Shown piece by piece: positions 7,762-17,680 of a stretch of 64,000 nt of DNA (position 1 is its first letter; each line of letters begins with the position of its first letter). The DNA comes from Roseburia hominis A2-183. Lineage in GTDB: Bacteria; Bacillota; Clostridia; Lachnospirales; Lachnospiraceae. A program made the position numbers and the translations under genes. The notes beneath the pieces are model-generated. The model ran no database searches and was not told the DNA's origin. It worked only from the letters and a program-made list of their open reading frames with translations. The DNA lies in NCBI RefSeq assembly GCF_000225345.1, contig NC_015977.1, forward strand, positions 2,401,501-2,465,500, given 5' to 3'.

Positions 7762-9411
7762 CTCTGACATCTCATTCATGAGTGTAGGTATCATCTGTTT
7801 CTTACGTGAGATAATGCCGTCCAACAGGATGCCATCCGCATCCTCCTGCTTCTTGAACGCATGCGCCAGAATTTTTCCGGCATCCTCCCCCGCAAATATA
7901 ATCTTGGAAGATTCCTCCAAAATATCCGTCAGCATGACATATACCATATTTAAACGCTTCTCGCCGAGCACCTGCGGCAGGAACGGGCGGAGCTGTTCTC
8001 CGATCTGTTCTAATTCCTCTCCGCTCATGGCGCTGATCTGGGCAACACCGAAATCACAGTCTTCCGTGTGGAAAATCTTAAAATCCTGATAGAAAATCTC
8101 TTCGGTCGTCTTGTTCTTGAAATCACTTCCGGCGCGGAACATTTTCTTCGCATGATCCTCAATATCCACATCCGCAATCTCTGCGAGCCGCTTTGCAACG
8201 CTCTTGTCAAGCGGCGTGCAGGTCGGTGAGCGAAACATCAGCGTGTCGGAAATGATCGCCGAGAGCAAAAGTCCCGCGATCTCTTTCGGAATCTCCACCC
8301 TCTGTTCCTGATACATCTGATAGATAATTGTCGAGGTACAGCCGAGCGGCTGATTCCGGAAATAAACCGGCGATACGGTCTCTAAGCTTCCCAGTCTGTG
8401 ATGGTCGATGATCTCTAAGATCTCCGCCTCTCCGATTCCGTCCACCGCCTGTGACTTCTCGTTGTGGTCGACAAGAATGATCTGTTTTTTCTGCATATTC
8501 ATGAGGTTACGTCTGGAAATCATTCCGACGTAGTTGCCGTTTGAGCCGAGCACCGGGAAATCTCTGTGGCGCACCCGCGACATGACATCCTTGACGTCGT
8601 CCACATAATCGTCAATGTCAAACGTGACGAGCTCCCGTCTGGTCATGTACTGCTTGATCGGCATACTCTGATTGATCAGACGCGCCACGGAAAATGTGTC
8701 GAACGGCGTTGTGATAATCACGCAGTCCCGCTTCTCCGCAAGCTTTTTGACTTCTTCCGCCACCTCGAGACCTCCGCCGATGATGATGCAGCTCGCGTTC
8801 GACCGGATCGCCTGCATCTGCGCCTCCTCGCGGTCGCCTAGGATCACCAGATCGTCATCCTCGATATAATCCGCCATGTATTCCGGGTTGGAGGTTGCAA
8901 TCACAACTTTTCCGCGCACAAAATGTGCATGCTCATTCCCGGCGTAGACCTCACCGTCGATCGTCTCCGCAATCGTCTTGTACTGTGTGCGCGCTTTTGA
9001 GAGCACGCAGTTGTCCAGCACGTCCATGTAGGACGTCGCAATATCCTTGGTGACGATCACACCTTCCAGCTTGCCGAACTGATTGGTGACCGGAAGCGTT
9101 ACAACCTCCAGCTTTTTCATCAGCTCCCATGCCCGTTTCAGCGAAATCTGATTGCTGACACCGGCCGTCTTGCGGATATTGATATCCTTGATCTGTGCAC
9201 CGGCATAGGTCACAAGCGGCGGTTCCTCCACGCCAAAGCGCTCTAACACGTAGCGGGTCTCCTCATTCACCGCGCCCGCACGCTTTGCCACATAAGTCTT
9301 CTTGTCCCCGCTCTGGTTTTTCAGATATGCATAAGAAATCGCGGCGCATATCGAATCCGTATCCGGATTCTTATGCCCCACGACCCACACTTTCTTTGAT
9401 TCTGTACTCAT
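7753..9411 (-). CDS. ppaC: Manganese-dependent inorganic pyrophosphatase with CBS-DRTGG-CBS insertion
   Basis: A 552-residue family II pyrophosphatase. The DHH-superfamily core is split: residues 1-70 carry GHKNPDTDSICAAI, then a long insertion holds CBS and DRTGG-like domains (about 70-305), then the core resumes with EIIDHHRLGSLET and the DHHA2 domain. Family knowledge: CBS-containing members are regulated by adenine nucleotides, and the enzyme hydrolyses pyrophosphate in the cytoplasm using Mn. The stop codon lies inside an 18-base tandem repeat. It appears to be a single gene, convergent with the araC-type gene. Confidence 0.93.
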   Translation of the reverse strand: MSTESKKVWVVGHKNPDTDSICAAISYAYLKNQSGDKKTYVAKRAGAVNEETRYVLERFGVEEPPLVTYAGAQIKDINIRKTAGVSNQISLKRAWELMKKLEVVTLPVTNQFGKLEGVIVTKDIATSYMDVLDNCVLSKARTQYKTIAETIDGEVYAGNEHAHFVRGKVVIATSNPEYMADYIEDDDLVILGDREEAQMQAIRSNASCIIIGGGLEVAEEVKKLAEKRDCVIITTPFDTFSVARLINQSMPIKQYMTRRELVTFDIDDYVDDVKDVMSRVRHRDFPVLGSNGNYVGMISRRNLMNMQKKQIILVDHNEKSQAVDGIGEAEILEIIDHHRLGSLETVSPVYFRNQPLGCTSTIIYQMYQEQRVEIPKEIAGLLLSAIISDTLMFRSPTCTPLDKSVAKRLAEIADVDIEDHAKKMFRAGSDFKNKTTEEIFYQDFKIFHTEDCDFGVAQISAMSGEELEQIGEQLRPFLPQVLGEKRLNMVYVMLTDILEESSKIIFAGEDAGKILAHAFKKQEDADGILLDGIISRKKQMIPTLMNEMSERV

Positions 9412-9432
9412 ATGATCTTCTATTCCTTAAAG

Positions 9433-10338
9433 CTAAAAATTAAACACACCGAGAGAATACAGGATGAATCCGATCAGAACAACAAAGTTCAGAATTGCAA
9501 ACCAGGAAAGACATTTGACATATCCCTTCACCGATCCGACTCCCTGCTCCATCTCGTCCATCTTTTCGATCTTGGAATCAAATTCGTTGAACAGATCCTG
9601 AATGTTGCGGTAGCACTTCACGTTCTCCGAATGTACCTTCTCGGAGAGATCTGTCTTGATGGATTCCAGCTGTGCTGTCGCATTCTCAAGCAGCGCCTTG
9701 ACCTCGGCGATCTGTCCCTCGGAAAGCTTCTTGTTCGCGATTGCCTGCTCCTCCAAAAACTGCTTGTTTGTCGCAAGCTGCTCCTCGGAAAGCTTTTTAT
9801 TTGCAGCAATCTGATCCTCATTCAGCTTGCGGTTCGATGCAAGCTGCTCCTCGCTCGCACGCTTTACCTCCGCAACCTGCCCCGAGATGCTTGTCTCAAT
9901 CTCGGTCATCTTCGCTGTCACACGGTCTGCCAGATCATCGACCTTCTTCGTGAACTCTGTCACGATCTTGTCAGCTTCCTCCTGGCGCTCCACCAGAATG
10001 TGCTGCCACTCCTCGGCCTTGCCTTCCCGCTCGTTGACAATCGACTGCAGTTCCTGTACTTTATTCTCCTTCGCTGCAAGCAGATCCTGCAGCTGTTTCG
10101 CCTTCTCACGAAACTCGTCGATCTGACTTAATAAGAAATCTTCCTTTTCCACTTCTGTCTGTATCCTTTCCCGTTCCTGCGTGCTCTCCCCGGTCTCTAA
10201 AACCCTGGTCTCCCGAACCTTATTATTGCTCTCGCGCTTCGGGTGTGTCTTATATCCCTCCGCCCGTTCCGGCTCTCCTGCAGGTCTTCCTTGTCTGGGG
10301 TGAATCTGCGCCAGTAAAAGCTGAAACAGGTTTGCCAT
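9433..10338 (-). CDS. Membrane-anchored coiled-coil protein with 11-residue repeats
   Basis: A 301-residue protein of unknown function. From about residue 80 on it is almost continuous helix. The centre contains five 11-residue units (EEQLASNRKLN, EDQIAANKKLS, EEQLATNKQFL, EEQAIANKKLS, EGQIAEVKALL), a hendecad pattern that favours a right-handed coiled coil. One transmembrane segment lies at the extreme C-terminus (WFAILNFVVLIGFILYSLGVF), so it is probably tail-anchored with the coil in the cytoplasm. I chose the ATG reading MANLFQLL because GGGAGG precedes it. It lies just upstream (by transcription) of the pyrophosphatase, 21 bases away. Confidence 0.8.
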   Translation of the reverse strand: MANLFQLLLAQIHPRQGRPAGEPERAEGYKTHPKRESNNKVRETRVLETGESTQERERIQTEVEKEDFLLSQIDEFREKAKQLQDLLAAKENKVQELQSIVNEREGKAEEWQHILVERQEEADKIVTEFTKKVDDLADRVTAKMTEIETSISGQVAEVKRASEEQLASNRKLNEDQIAANKKLSEEQLATNKQFLEEQAIANKKLSEGQIAEVKALLENATAQLESIKTDLSEKVHSENVKCYRNIQDLFNEFDSKIEKMDEMEQGVGSVKGYVKCLSWFAILNFVVLIGFILYSLGVFNF

Positions 10339-10439
10339 AAACGCTTCCTCCCTTTGTGTCTTCCGAACAAAAAACACCTATGGGTATTCTATCATTATCA
10401 TTTTTCTTTGTAAAGCAGGAAAAAGCAACCGCCTCCCGC

Positions 10440-11756
10440 TCACTCTTTCCGGCGGAAAAGCAATGGTGTCTCCGCCGCCAGCATTGCCAGCCATCCGATC
10501 AGGTAGGCAACCGGCAGTGCCACAATTCCAAGTTTCATGGAAAATACCAGCGGAATGGCTGCCGCCACCCGCACTCCCATGTTGATAAAACTGCTGCTGA
10601 GCGTCACCTTGAGGTCGCCCATTCCGCGAAAATATCCCTGAATCCCGTTTGTGGCCGCCGGCAGAAAATACATCACCGCAATCGCATGCAGATAGATCAC
10701 TCCCAGGGAGATCACCTCCTCATCCGTCACAAACAGCTTCATCAGCGGACGCGCAAACACAAAGCAGACCACACAGATAAAGAGCGCATAGATCATCTCG
10801 ATCCACAGCCCGCAACGGAATCCCTCCCGGATCCGCTCCTTTTTGCCGGCACCTTTGTTCTGTGCCAGCAGCGCGGTCATCGCATGGGCGATATTCTGCT
10901 CCGGAGTGTAGGCAAAATCATCAATGCGGTTTACGACTGCAAACGCCGCCATGACAGAGATTCCCATTGTATTGACAATCGCCTGGATTCCGATCTTGCC
11001 GAGCTGTACCGTCGCCTGCTGCATGGCGCTCACCCAGCCAAACTGCACCGTCTTATAAAATAACCTCCGGTCAAACACGCGCCACTTGCGCCCCAGGCAG
11101 AGAATCTTTACCTTTTTCTTAATATATAGCCCGCACAGCAGACAGCAGAGTGCCTCGCTTAGCACCGTCGAAAAGGCACATCCGTTGCTGCCCCAGCCTA
11201 GCACCACCACGAAAAACAGGTCTCCCGCCACATTGAGTGCAGCGCTGATCATCAGAAAATAAAGCGGCGATCTGCTGTCGCCAAGTGCCCGCAATGTGCT
11301 CGCATAAAAGTTGTAAATAAACGTAAAGATCAGTCCGCAGAAAATAATGCGGAGGTACCCCGTAGCAATCGGAAGCACTTCCTCCTGCGTCCTTATCAGC
11401 CGAAGCAGCCACGGCGTCAGAAAAACGCAGACGGCTGAAAGCAGGACGGAAAACATCAGCCCGCCGATCATGGTCGAACTGATCTGCCGCTCCAGGACAT
11501 CATAATCCTTTGCGCCGTAGTGCATTCCCATCAGAACGCCTGCTCCCATGCACATGCCACTGATAAACAGAATCGCAAGCGTCATCAGCGGACTGCTCGT
11601 ACCGACCGCGGCAAGCGCCGTCTCCCCCACAAATTTTCCGACAATCATACTGTCGACCGCATTGTAGAAAAGCTGAAACAGATTTCCGAGAACAAGTGGA
11701 ATTGTAAAACCTACCAGAAGAGGCGGTATCGCTCCTTCCGTCATATCCTTTGTCAT
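10440..11756 (-). CDS. MATE-family multidrug/toxin efflux transporter
   Basis: A 438-residue integral membrane protein with about 12 hydrophobic segments in two similar halves. The N-terminus MTEGAIPPLLVGFTIPLVLGNLFQ is typical of Firmicutes MATE (NorM/DinF-like) exporters, which expel cationic compounds using a Na+ or H+ gradient. Substrate cannot be predicted. It is preceded by a small membrane protein 13 bases upstream, so they may share a transcript. Confidence 0.92.
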   Translation of the reverse strand: MTKDMTEGAIPPLLVGFTIPLVLGNLFQLFYNAVDSMIVGKFVGETALAAVGTSSPLMTLAILFISGMCMGAGVLMGMHYGAKDYDVLERQISSTMIGGLMFSVLLSAVCVFLTPWLLRLIRTQEEVLPIATGYLRIIFCGLIFTFIYNFYASTLRALGDSRSPLYFLMISAALNVAGDLFFVVVLGWGSNGCAFSTVLSEALCCLLCGLYIKKKVKILCLGRKWRVFDRRLFYKTVQFGWVSAMQQATVQLGKIGIQAIVNTMGISVMAAFAVVNRIDDFAYTPEQNIAHAMTALLAQNKGAGKKERIREGFRCGLWIEMIYALFICVVCFVFARPLMKLFVTDEEVISLGVIYLHAIAVMYFLPAATNGIQGYFRGMGDLKVTLSSSFINMGVRVAAAIPLVFSMKLGIVALPVAYLIGWLAMLAAETPLLFRRKE

Positions 11757-11769
11757 TGCAGATGCCTTT

Positions 11770-12201
11770 CTATCTTTTGTTATTCTGCTTCAGAATGTGT
11801 ATGATCCTTCCCTCATAATACACCGCAATCGCTGCAATCAATACCACGATAATCAGGCTGTATCCCTGTTTTAATTCTTTCCCGAGCGCATCACAGACGC
11901 TGGTGAATAAAAGTCCCTCCACAAAGACAAGCTTGACCATCCGAACCATCCGAAGCGTATACTGTCTGATCTTACCGCTGCATACCTCCCTTGTCAATCC
12001 GTTCACACGTTCCGGGTAGACGGCAAGGAGGGTCAGACCCACATATACCAGAATCATAAACACAAGATTCATCATCAGGTTCACCGGATTGACGTGGAAC
12101 GCGATCCCGTAATAGATCTGTAACCCGAGATAGGCGATCGCCGATACGATACCGACTGCCTCAATGAGCATCACCTGCCATGTCATCTCGTTCTTTTTCA
12201 T
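11770..12201 (-). CDS. Small integral membrane protein of unknown function
   Basis: A 143-residue protein starting at the ATG reading MKKNEMTW, which follows AGGAGGTGTGAGACAT. Hydrophobic segments include MLIEAVGIVSAIAYLGLQIYYG, LMMNLVFMILVYVGLTLLAVY, LVFVEGLLFTSVCDALG and YSLIIVVLIAAIAVYYEGR, so about four helices. No motif is recognised. It lies directly before the MATE gene and may be co-expressed with it. Confidence 0.7.
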   Translation of the reverse strand: MKKNEMTWQVMLIEAVGIVSAIAYLGLQIYYGIAFHVNPVNLMMNLVFMILVYVGLTLLAVYPERVNGLTREVCSGKIRQYTLRMVRMVKLVFVEGLLFTSVCDALGKELKQGYSLIIVVLIAAIAVYYEGRIIHILKQNNKR

Positions 12202-12233
12202 ATGTCTCACACCTCCTTTTCCCTCTCTTTTTC

Positions 12234-12725
12234 TTACAGCAAAAGTTCCTGCGCCCAACACTGTGTCAGCCGCTCTAAATTCCATGCGGCATTGGCAGGA
12301 CTCGTAGACGGCAGCTTTTTTACTTCCGGCATCTCCGCGGTCAGACAATATTTAGAAAACAGGCGGTACGCCGTATCCCCGTTGGCACAGATGCGCCGGA
12401 TGTCCGCCGTCTTTAAGATCACTTCCATGTCATTCGCCGTCACATTGCGGATCGAACTGTCCGATGATCCTGCAATGTCACAGGAGGCAATGACATCCCA
12501 CAGCGCAATATGGTGCTCTAACAAAAACGCCTTTTTCTGCGGAATCGTCTCCGGCAGCGTATCCTCAAAGACCGCTGCCAGCACTTTCCAGAAACGGTTC
12601 TGCGGATGACCGTAATAAAACTGCTGTTCTCTCGACTTTACAGACGGAAAGGATCCCAGAATCAGAATCCGGGATGCATCGTCATAAACAGGTCCAAACG
12701 TATGTGTCACATGCGTATATTCCAT
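12234..12725 (-). CDS. DNA-deoxyinosine glycosylase (MUG/UDG superfamily)
   Basis: A 163-residue base-excision enzyme. The motif ILILGSFPSVKSREQQFYYG with HPQNRFW near the N-terminus matches the HX-DNA glycosylase group of the uracil-DNA glycosylase superfamily, and STSPANAAWN is the C-terminal catalytic loop. Family knowledge: these enzymes remove hypoxanthine, and sometimes uracil, from DNA. I use the ATG reading MEYTHV, which lies after the upstream terminator hairpin. A second enzyme of this superfamily, ung, is at 42.2 kb. Confidence 0.85.
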   Translation of the reverse strand: MEYTHVTHTFGPVYDDASRILILGSFPSVKSREQQFYYGHPQNRFWKVLAAVFEDTLPETIPQKKAFLLEHHIALWDVIASCDIAGSSDSSIRNVTANDMEVILKTADIRRICANGDTAYRLFSKYCLTAEMPEVKKLPSTSPANAAWNLERLTQCWAQELLL

Positions 12726-12740
12726 TCTCTTACACCAAAA

Positions 12741-12767
12741 CGGCATCAGTGCAGACCGCACTGATGC
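12741..12767 (-). terminator. Intrinsic terminator after the solute-binding protein gene
   Basis: On the minus strand GGCATCAGTGC and GCACTGATGCC form an 11-bp perfect stem with a 5-base loop, followed by GTTTTGG. It separates the binding-protein gene from the DNA glycosylase gene. Confidence 0.7.
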
Positions 12768-12782
12768 CCTCTTCCCTCTCTA

Positions 12783-13763
12783 TTACTGATAATCTGCCAC
12801 ATTGGAACTGTCCACCTTCTCGAACGGTACCCAGACGTAAAGTCCGTCGTCCGACAGGCCTTCCATTCCCTGCGTCGTTCCTCCGGAACCGAGTGCGATT
12901 GCCGCCTTGACAGCCGCCTCACCCTGTCCGCTTCCCGACTGGTATACGGTAAATGCCATATCCCCCGCCTGGATTGCCGCACAGCCATCTGCTGTCGCGT
13001 CAATTCCAAGAACCGGTACTCCCGATATGCCATTCTTCTTGCAGGAATCGATGACTCCAAGCGCCATGGTATCATTGTTGCATACCACCGCATCAAACTG
13101 CTTGCCTGTCTGCAGGAACAGATCGAAATAATCTTCTGCAATTCCCTGCTCCCAGTCTGCGTTATCCTCAAACACGACGTTGATCTTCTTGCCGGATGCC
13201 TTAAGCGTATTTTTGAACTCCTCGGATCTTCCCTTGGTTGCGGAATGATTCTTCGGTCCCTTTAAGAGTACCACATTGATCTCATCCTTGTCACTCATCT
13301 GATCCAGAATATATTCTGCCTGGTATTGTCCGGCAACTCCCTCATCCGATCCTACATAAATGTATTTGTCCGGTTCCAGCACCGATGCATCCGGACAGCT
13401 GTTGTAAAATACAATCGGAATATCTCCCGCCAGCGCTTCCAGTTCCAGCGCAGTGTCCGCATCGACCGGTCCACACATGATCGCATCATAATCTTCCGCA
13501 ACCGCCTGTTTAATCTGCGCTACCTGGTTCTCGATGGAGTTCTCCGCATCGTACACCACGATCTCTGCTCCACTCGCCTCCGCTGTCTTCTTTGCCGCAT
13601 CGATCAATGTATTACGGAACGCATCTGCCTGTGACAGTGATACATAGATCTTCACTCCCTTGCCATTCACCGCGGTATCTCCTCCTGTGCTGCCCGCCTG
13701 GCAGCCTCCGAGGCACGTCACTCCCAGCGCAGCCACGAGTGCTGCACTCATCAATCTCTTCAT
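12783..13763 (-). CDS. Sugar-type solute-binding lipoprotein (Peripla_BP_4)
   Basis: A 326-residue lipoprotein. Its signal peptide [20 protein letters not shown] ends in the lipobox LGGC, so Cys21 should be lipidated. The mature part has the two-lobe type I periplasmic fold seen in galactose/ribose-binding proteins ([58 protein letters not shown]). No ABC permease or ATPase lies nearby. It starts 14 bases after a chemoreceptor gene in the same direction, so it more likely presents a ligand to that receptor than feeds an importer; that role is inferred. Confidence 0.88.
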   Translation of the reverse strand: MKRLMSAALVAALGVTCLGGCQAGSTGGDTAVNGKGVKIYVSLSQADAFRNTLIDAAKKTAEASGAEIVVYDAENSIENQVAQIKQAVAEDYDAIMCGPVDADTALELEALAGDIPIVFYNSCPDASVLEPDKYIYVGSDEGVAGQYQAEYILDQMSDKDEINVVLLKGPKNHSATKGRSEEFKNTLKASGKKINVVFEDNADWEQGIAEDYFDLFLQTGKQFDAVVCNNDTMALGVIDSCKKNGISGVPVLGIDATADGCAAIQAGDMAFTVYQSGSGQGEAAVKAAIALGSGGTTQGMEGLSDDGLYVWVPFEKVDSSNVADYQ

Positions 13764-13777
13764 ATCTGATACCCCCC

Positions 13778-15763
13778 TTAAATGCGAAACAGCTTAACCT
13801 GATCTGCCAGCTGTATGGATGACTCTGTCAGGCTTCTGGATTCTTTTGCCACGTTCTCACTGTTCTCTGCAATTCCCTTTGCCTGCGTCAGCATGGACTC
13901 TGATGTTGCAAGAATCTCATCTGAGCTTGCCGCCTGCTCCTCCGAAATTGCCGCCACGTTGGTCGCCACTTCATCTACCTGATTGATCTTGTCAACCATC
14001 TGGTCGATCAGAGCGCTTGTCTGCTGAATGTTGTCATAAATCCTATCAAAGGTATCAATTGCCGTATGAATCAATCCACTGCTCTCATTGATATTGTCGG
14101 CGCTGTCGCCTGCCTGACGCACTGCATCCGCCACAAGTTCATTGACCTCATGGATGAGCTTTGAAATATGCTCTACCGATGCGGTACTGTTGCTTGCAAG
14201 CGTTCCGATCTCAGAAGCGACGACTGCGAATCCTCTTCCTGCCTCGCCCGCTCTCGCTGCCTCAATGGAAGCGTTTAAGGACAGGAGGTTGGTCTCCTCC
14301 GCAATATTTCCGATCAGCTGTACAATCTCAACAATCTCACCGGATGCCGTACCCACTTTATTTACCGCCGCTTCCAGATTCTGGATAGAGGTGCGGATAT
14401 TCTCAAGCGCCTCGCCGACATGCTCCATATCCTCGCGTCCCTTCTGGGATACCTCAACAGTCTCGCGCATCTTGTTGCCGACATTCACGCTGTCGTCCTT
14501 CGTGTCTGCAACCACACCGGCAAGCTTGGTCGCGTTGTCTGCAATCTCATTGACGGAAACGGACAGCTGATCCACCGTCATATTCAGCTCACTCATGGAC
14601 TGGGACTGGACATTTGCCGCCGACTGCATCTCTCTGGACACACTGTCGCTCGCATCCGCCTGCGTTCCCAGTTTTCCGGAAATGTCTCCCATGGACGCAA
14701 TCATCTGCTTCATGGATGCGATAAAGCGCTCCACGCTGCGGCTCATAAGCGCAATCTCATCATTGCCGCTGCTCTTGACCGATACGGTAAAGTCGCCGTC
14801 CGTCAGCGCCTTGATGACGTTCGTCAGCTTCCGGACAGGTGCGATCACAACATGCGTTGTGCGCTCAATCACTACACACAGAATCAGAATGGAGATCACA
14901 CTGATCAGAATCATCAGATTCCTGAGGTTCGCAAGGTCTGCCAGTACAATGCTGGTCGGAATATAGGAAACCAGAATCCAGTTAGTTCCGGATACCTCCT
15001 TGAACACGGTCATATTGCCGTCCAATGTGGAAAAGCTGTAATCACGATCCGCAATCTTCGCCGCTACACTCTGCTCGAATGCACTGCTGCCGTCGCTGCC
15101 GAGCGTCGTGGAAATCTTCGCTGAATCACGGCTTGCCAGAATCGTTGCCGTATCCTTGTCCACGAGGATAGCCTCCGCATTCTTCATCTCGATAAACGCA
15201 TTTACAATGACGGAAATGCGGTCGAGCGTCATATCCGCAGAGATGACTTTCATCTTGCCGCTGCCGTCATTTAAAATACCGGATGCACTGATGACACTGA
15301 CGCCTTCTGAATTAACATAGGAAGATCCGATCGCCATATTGACTCTGGTCAGTCCCTCCTGATACCAGACACTGTTGACCGGATCCGACTCACTCATCGC
15401 CGAATCCGACGCTTTCCAGAGCTTTCCGGTCTCATCCGCGATGTAAAGTCCCTCCGGATAATTTGAGTTATAATTATAGTAGGAATCCAGCATGGTCTGT
15501 AATTCCTTGTCGTCCGGCTTCGTGTTCTCTATCGTTGTCTTCACTATCTGGAACGCCCCGATATTCTGTTCCAGCCAGCTCTCAATCTGCGACGCCTGAT
15601 TCTCCACCGATGACTCCAGCAGATTCTCGGAATAGCTCTCAATCAGCCCTGCCGACGTGCGGTAGGCGATCAGTACGAGCACCAGAATGCTGACAATGAC
15701 AACCGGAACGATCACACCTAAAAGCTTAACCTTAATCGATACGATTCCTTTTTCCTTTTGCAT
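13778..15763 (-). CDS. Methyl-accepting chemotaxis protein with extracellular Cache domain
   Basis: A 661-residue chemoreceptor. One transmembrane helix is near the N-terminus ([23 protein letters not shown]), followed by a ~270-residue extracellular Cache-type sensor, a second helix ([18 protein letters not shown]), a HAMP domain and a long cytoplasmic signalling coil. The highly conserved hairpin tip reads [20 protein letters not shown]. The start at MQKEKG has an AAGGAGTTGAGGCAC site. It is the first gene of a unit with a solute-binding lipoprotein, suggesting joint ligand sensing. It should signal through CheA/CheW; only cheV is in this window. Confidence 0.93.
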   Translation of the reverse strand: MQKEKGIVSIKVKLLGVIVPVVIVSILVLVLIAYRTSAGLIESYSENLLESSVENQASQIESWLEQNIGAFQIVKTTIENTKPDDKELQTMLDSYYNYNSNYPEGLYIADETGKLWKASDSAMSESDPVNSVWYQEGLTRVNMAIGSSYVNSEGVSVISASGILNDGSGKMKVISADMTLDRISVIVNAFIEMKNAEAILVDKDTATILASRDSAKISTTLGSDGSSAFEQSVAAKIADRDYSFSTLDGNMTVFKEVSGTNWILVSYIPTSIVLADLANLRNLMILISVISILILCVVIERTTHVVIAPVRKLTNVIKALTDGDFTVSVKSSGNDEIALMSRSVERFIASMKQMIASMGDISGKLGTQADASDSVSREMQSAANVQSQSMSELNMTVDQLSVSVNEIADNATKLAGVVADTKDDSVNVGNKMRETVEVSQKGREDMEHVGEALENIRTSIQNLEAAVNKVGTASGEIVEIVQLIGNIAEETNLLSLNASIEAARAGEAGRGFAVVASEIGTLASNSTASVEHISKLIHEVNELVADAVRQAGDSADNINESSGLIHTAIDTFDRIYDNIQQTSALIDQMVDKINQVDEVATNVAAISEEQAASSDEILATSESMLTQAKGIAENSENVAKESRSLTESSIQLADQVKLFRI

Positions 15764-15968
15764 GTGCCTCAACTCCTTTTCTCTTGTGATACCCCAGATT
15801 CTATGATAATTGCATAATAATCTTGTCAATATTTTCTCATTTTTGCATATTACTGTCAACATCTATCGACGGATTCCCGCCCTGAAGTCGCATGTTTATA
15901 CCATTTCCGAGCGCCCTTTCGTCTCAAATTGTATACACGTATTATTTTTCAAATACCTGTATCTTTTC

Positions 15969-15996
15969 TTGAAAATGAACTGCCCTGTGCTATAAT
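15969..15996 (+). promoter_or_regulatory. Sigma-A-type promoter of asnA
   Basis: TTGAAA (15969-15974) and TATAAT (15991-15996) are 16 bases apart, 52 bases before the asnA start. The rest of the ~280-base gap back to the chemoreceptor start shows no other gene or clear riboswitch. Confidence 0.7.
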
Positions 15997-16047
15997 TATT
16001 TAGGTTAATGTCTACGCTTTTGCGTACACAAGAGAGGAGAACCCCAG

Positions 16048-17058
16048 ATGGACAATTTAATCATTCCAAAAGATTATCATTCAGAATTGAATTTGCATGA
16101 TACACAGATTGCGATCAAGACGGTCAAGGACTTTTTCCAGGGACTGCTTGCACTGCGCCTGAATCTGTCCCGTGTATCCGCCCCTCTGTTTGTAGACCCG
16201 CTGTCCGGTCTCAACGACAACTTAAACGGTGTGGAGCGCCCGGTCACCTTCGACATCAAGGAGCAGAACGGCAGAACCGCGGAGGTTGTTCAGTCACTTG
16301 CCAAATGGAAGCGCTACGCGCTCAAAAAATACGGCTTTTCTTACGGGGAAGGTCTTTACACCGACATGAACGCCATCCGGCGCGATGAGATCACCGACAA
16401 TATCCACTCCATCTTCGTGGATCAGTGGGATTGGGAGAAAGTCATCAAGCAGGAGGAGCGCACGCTCGACACCTTAAAGGAAACGGTGAACACCGTATAC
16501 AAATGCCTGCGCAAGACCGAAAAATACATGGCGATCCAGTACGATTACATCGAGGAGATCCTGCCGCACGACATCTTTTTCGTCACGACGGAAGAGCTTG
16601 CGGAGATGTTCCCGGACAACACGCCGAAGGAGCGCGAATACTATATCACCAAGACCAAAGGCGCCGTGTGCATCTTAAAGATCGGCGATACGCTGGAAAA
16701 CGGCGAACCGCACGACGGACGCGCGCCGGATTACGACGACTGGGCGTTAAACGCAGACATTCTTGTATACTATCCGGTACTTGACATTGCCCTTGAGCTT
16801 TCTTCCATGGGAATCCGCGTGGACAAAAAAGCCCTGCTGTCCCAGCTTAAAAAGGCAGGCTGTGAAGACCGCGCGAAGCTTCCGTTCCAGAAGGCGATCA
16901 TCGACGGCGAGCTTCCTTACACCATCGGCGGCGGTATCGGTCAGTCCCGTATCTGTATGTTTTTCCTGCGCAAGGCGCACATCGGCGAGGTGCAGTCCTC
17001 CCTGTGGCCGGATGAGATGATGCAGGCATGCGAAAAGAGCGGAATCCAGCTGCTGTAA
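16048..17058 (+). CDS. asnA: Aspartate--ammonia ligase AsnA
   Basis: A 336-residue enzyme that makes asparagine from aspartate, ammonia and ATP. The N-terminus MDNLIIPKDYHSELNLHDTQ and the segments VSAPLFVDPLSGLNDNLNGVERPV and GGGIGQSRICMFFL are characteristic of AsnA, which is related to class II aminoacyl-tRNA synthetases. Ribosome site GAGAGGAGAACCCCAG. It is a lone plus-strand gene with its own promoter, and its 3' side is closed by the second long-hairpin element. Confidence 0.95.
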   Translation: MDNLIIPKDYHSELNLHDTQIAIKTVKDFFQGLLALRLNLSRVSAPLFVDPLSGLNDNLNGVERPVTFDIKEQNGRTAEVVQSLAKWKRYALKKYGFSYGEGLYTDMNAIRRDEITDNIHSIFVDQWDWEKVIKQEERTLDTLKETVNTVYKCLRKTEKYMAIQYDYIEEILPHDIFFVTTEELAEMFPDNTPKEREYYITKTKGAVCILKIGDTLENGEPHDGRAPDYDDWALNADILVYYPVLDIALELSSMGIRVDKKALLSQLKKAGCEDRAKLPFQKAIIDGELPYTIGGGIGQSRICMFFLRKAHIGEVQSSLWPDEMMQACEKSGIQLL

Positions 17059-17110
17059 GCCTCGATTAAAAAAGGAATTGCCGCGATAAGCATAGATCTC
17101 TTGGGAGTGA

Positions 17111-17628
17111 TAAGTAATATTATCAGAAACACTCTTCGGGATTTCATGTGGAAATGCAGATAGAATATTCGTTGGAAAAAAATGCGAGCATTTCTTCCGG
17201 CTGAATGTTTGCATCGGATTCCGTGTCTCTTCCACGTTTGGACAATCCGGCGGGTGCATGTCCGACACACCGGAGACAATGGGCGGACTTTCTGGTGTCC
17301 CTAATGGCGCCTCTTCACAGACAATATAAAACCGCGCGAACCGAACTCGTCGGCATCTGCTATTAAAAATAGGGCAGATGCCGACTCAAACAGCGGCTTC
17401 GCGCGGTTATGTTTTGTTCAGAGGTGCCATAAGGGACACACACAAAAGTCCTATAAATTGTCTTCCGGGATGCGGACATGACCCGCGGAGTGCTCCAAAC
17501 TTGGAAAGACACGGATCATCGAAGATGCAAACATTCGGCTGGTTAGAAATGCCACATTTTTTGAACCGAATTTCCATCTGCATTTTCATCTGAAATCCCA
17601 CGGTGTGGTTTTCTGATAATATTACTTA
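17111..17628. repeat. Long-hairpin element, copy 2 (518 bp, TA-flanked)
   Basis: Related over its full length to the element at 2534-3046 and again self-complementary from end to end. The terminal arms begin TAAGTAATATTATCAGAAA, matched perfectly by the complement at the right end, with TA at both borders. The loop lies near 17367. It sits between the convergent asnA and activase genes. No coding frame is credible. Several stem segments differ from copy 1 by matched changes on both arms. Confidence 0.85.
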
Positions 17629-17680
17629 CCAATCCAAAGAACGATATTCTTATTGCGGCAATTCCTTTTTGTCTCCTTTA

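Noticed and set aside
15764..16047. T-box or other leader before asnA
   Set aside because: No TGGAACCGCG or terminator is present; only a simple promoter is visible.
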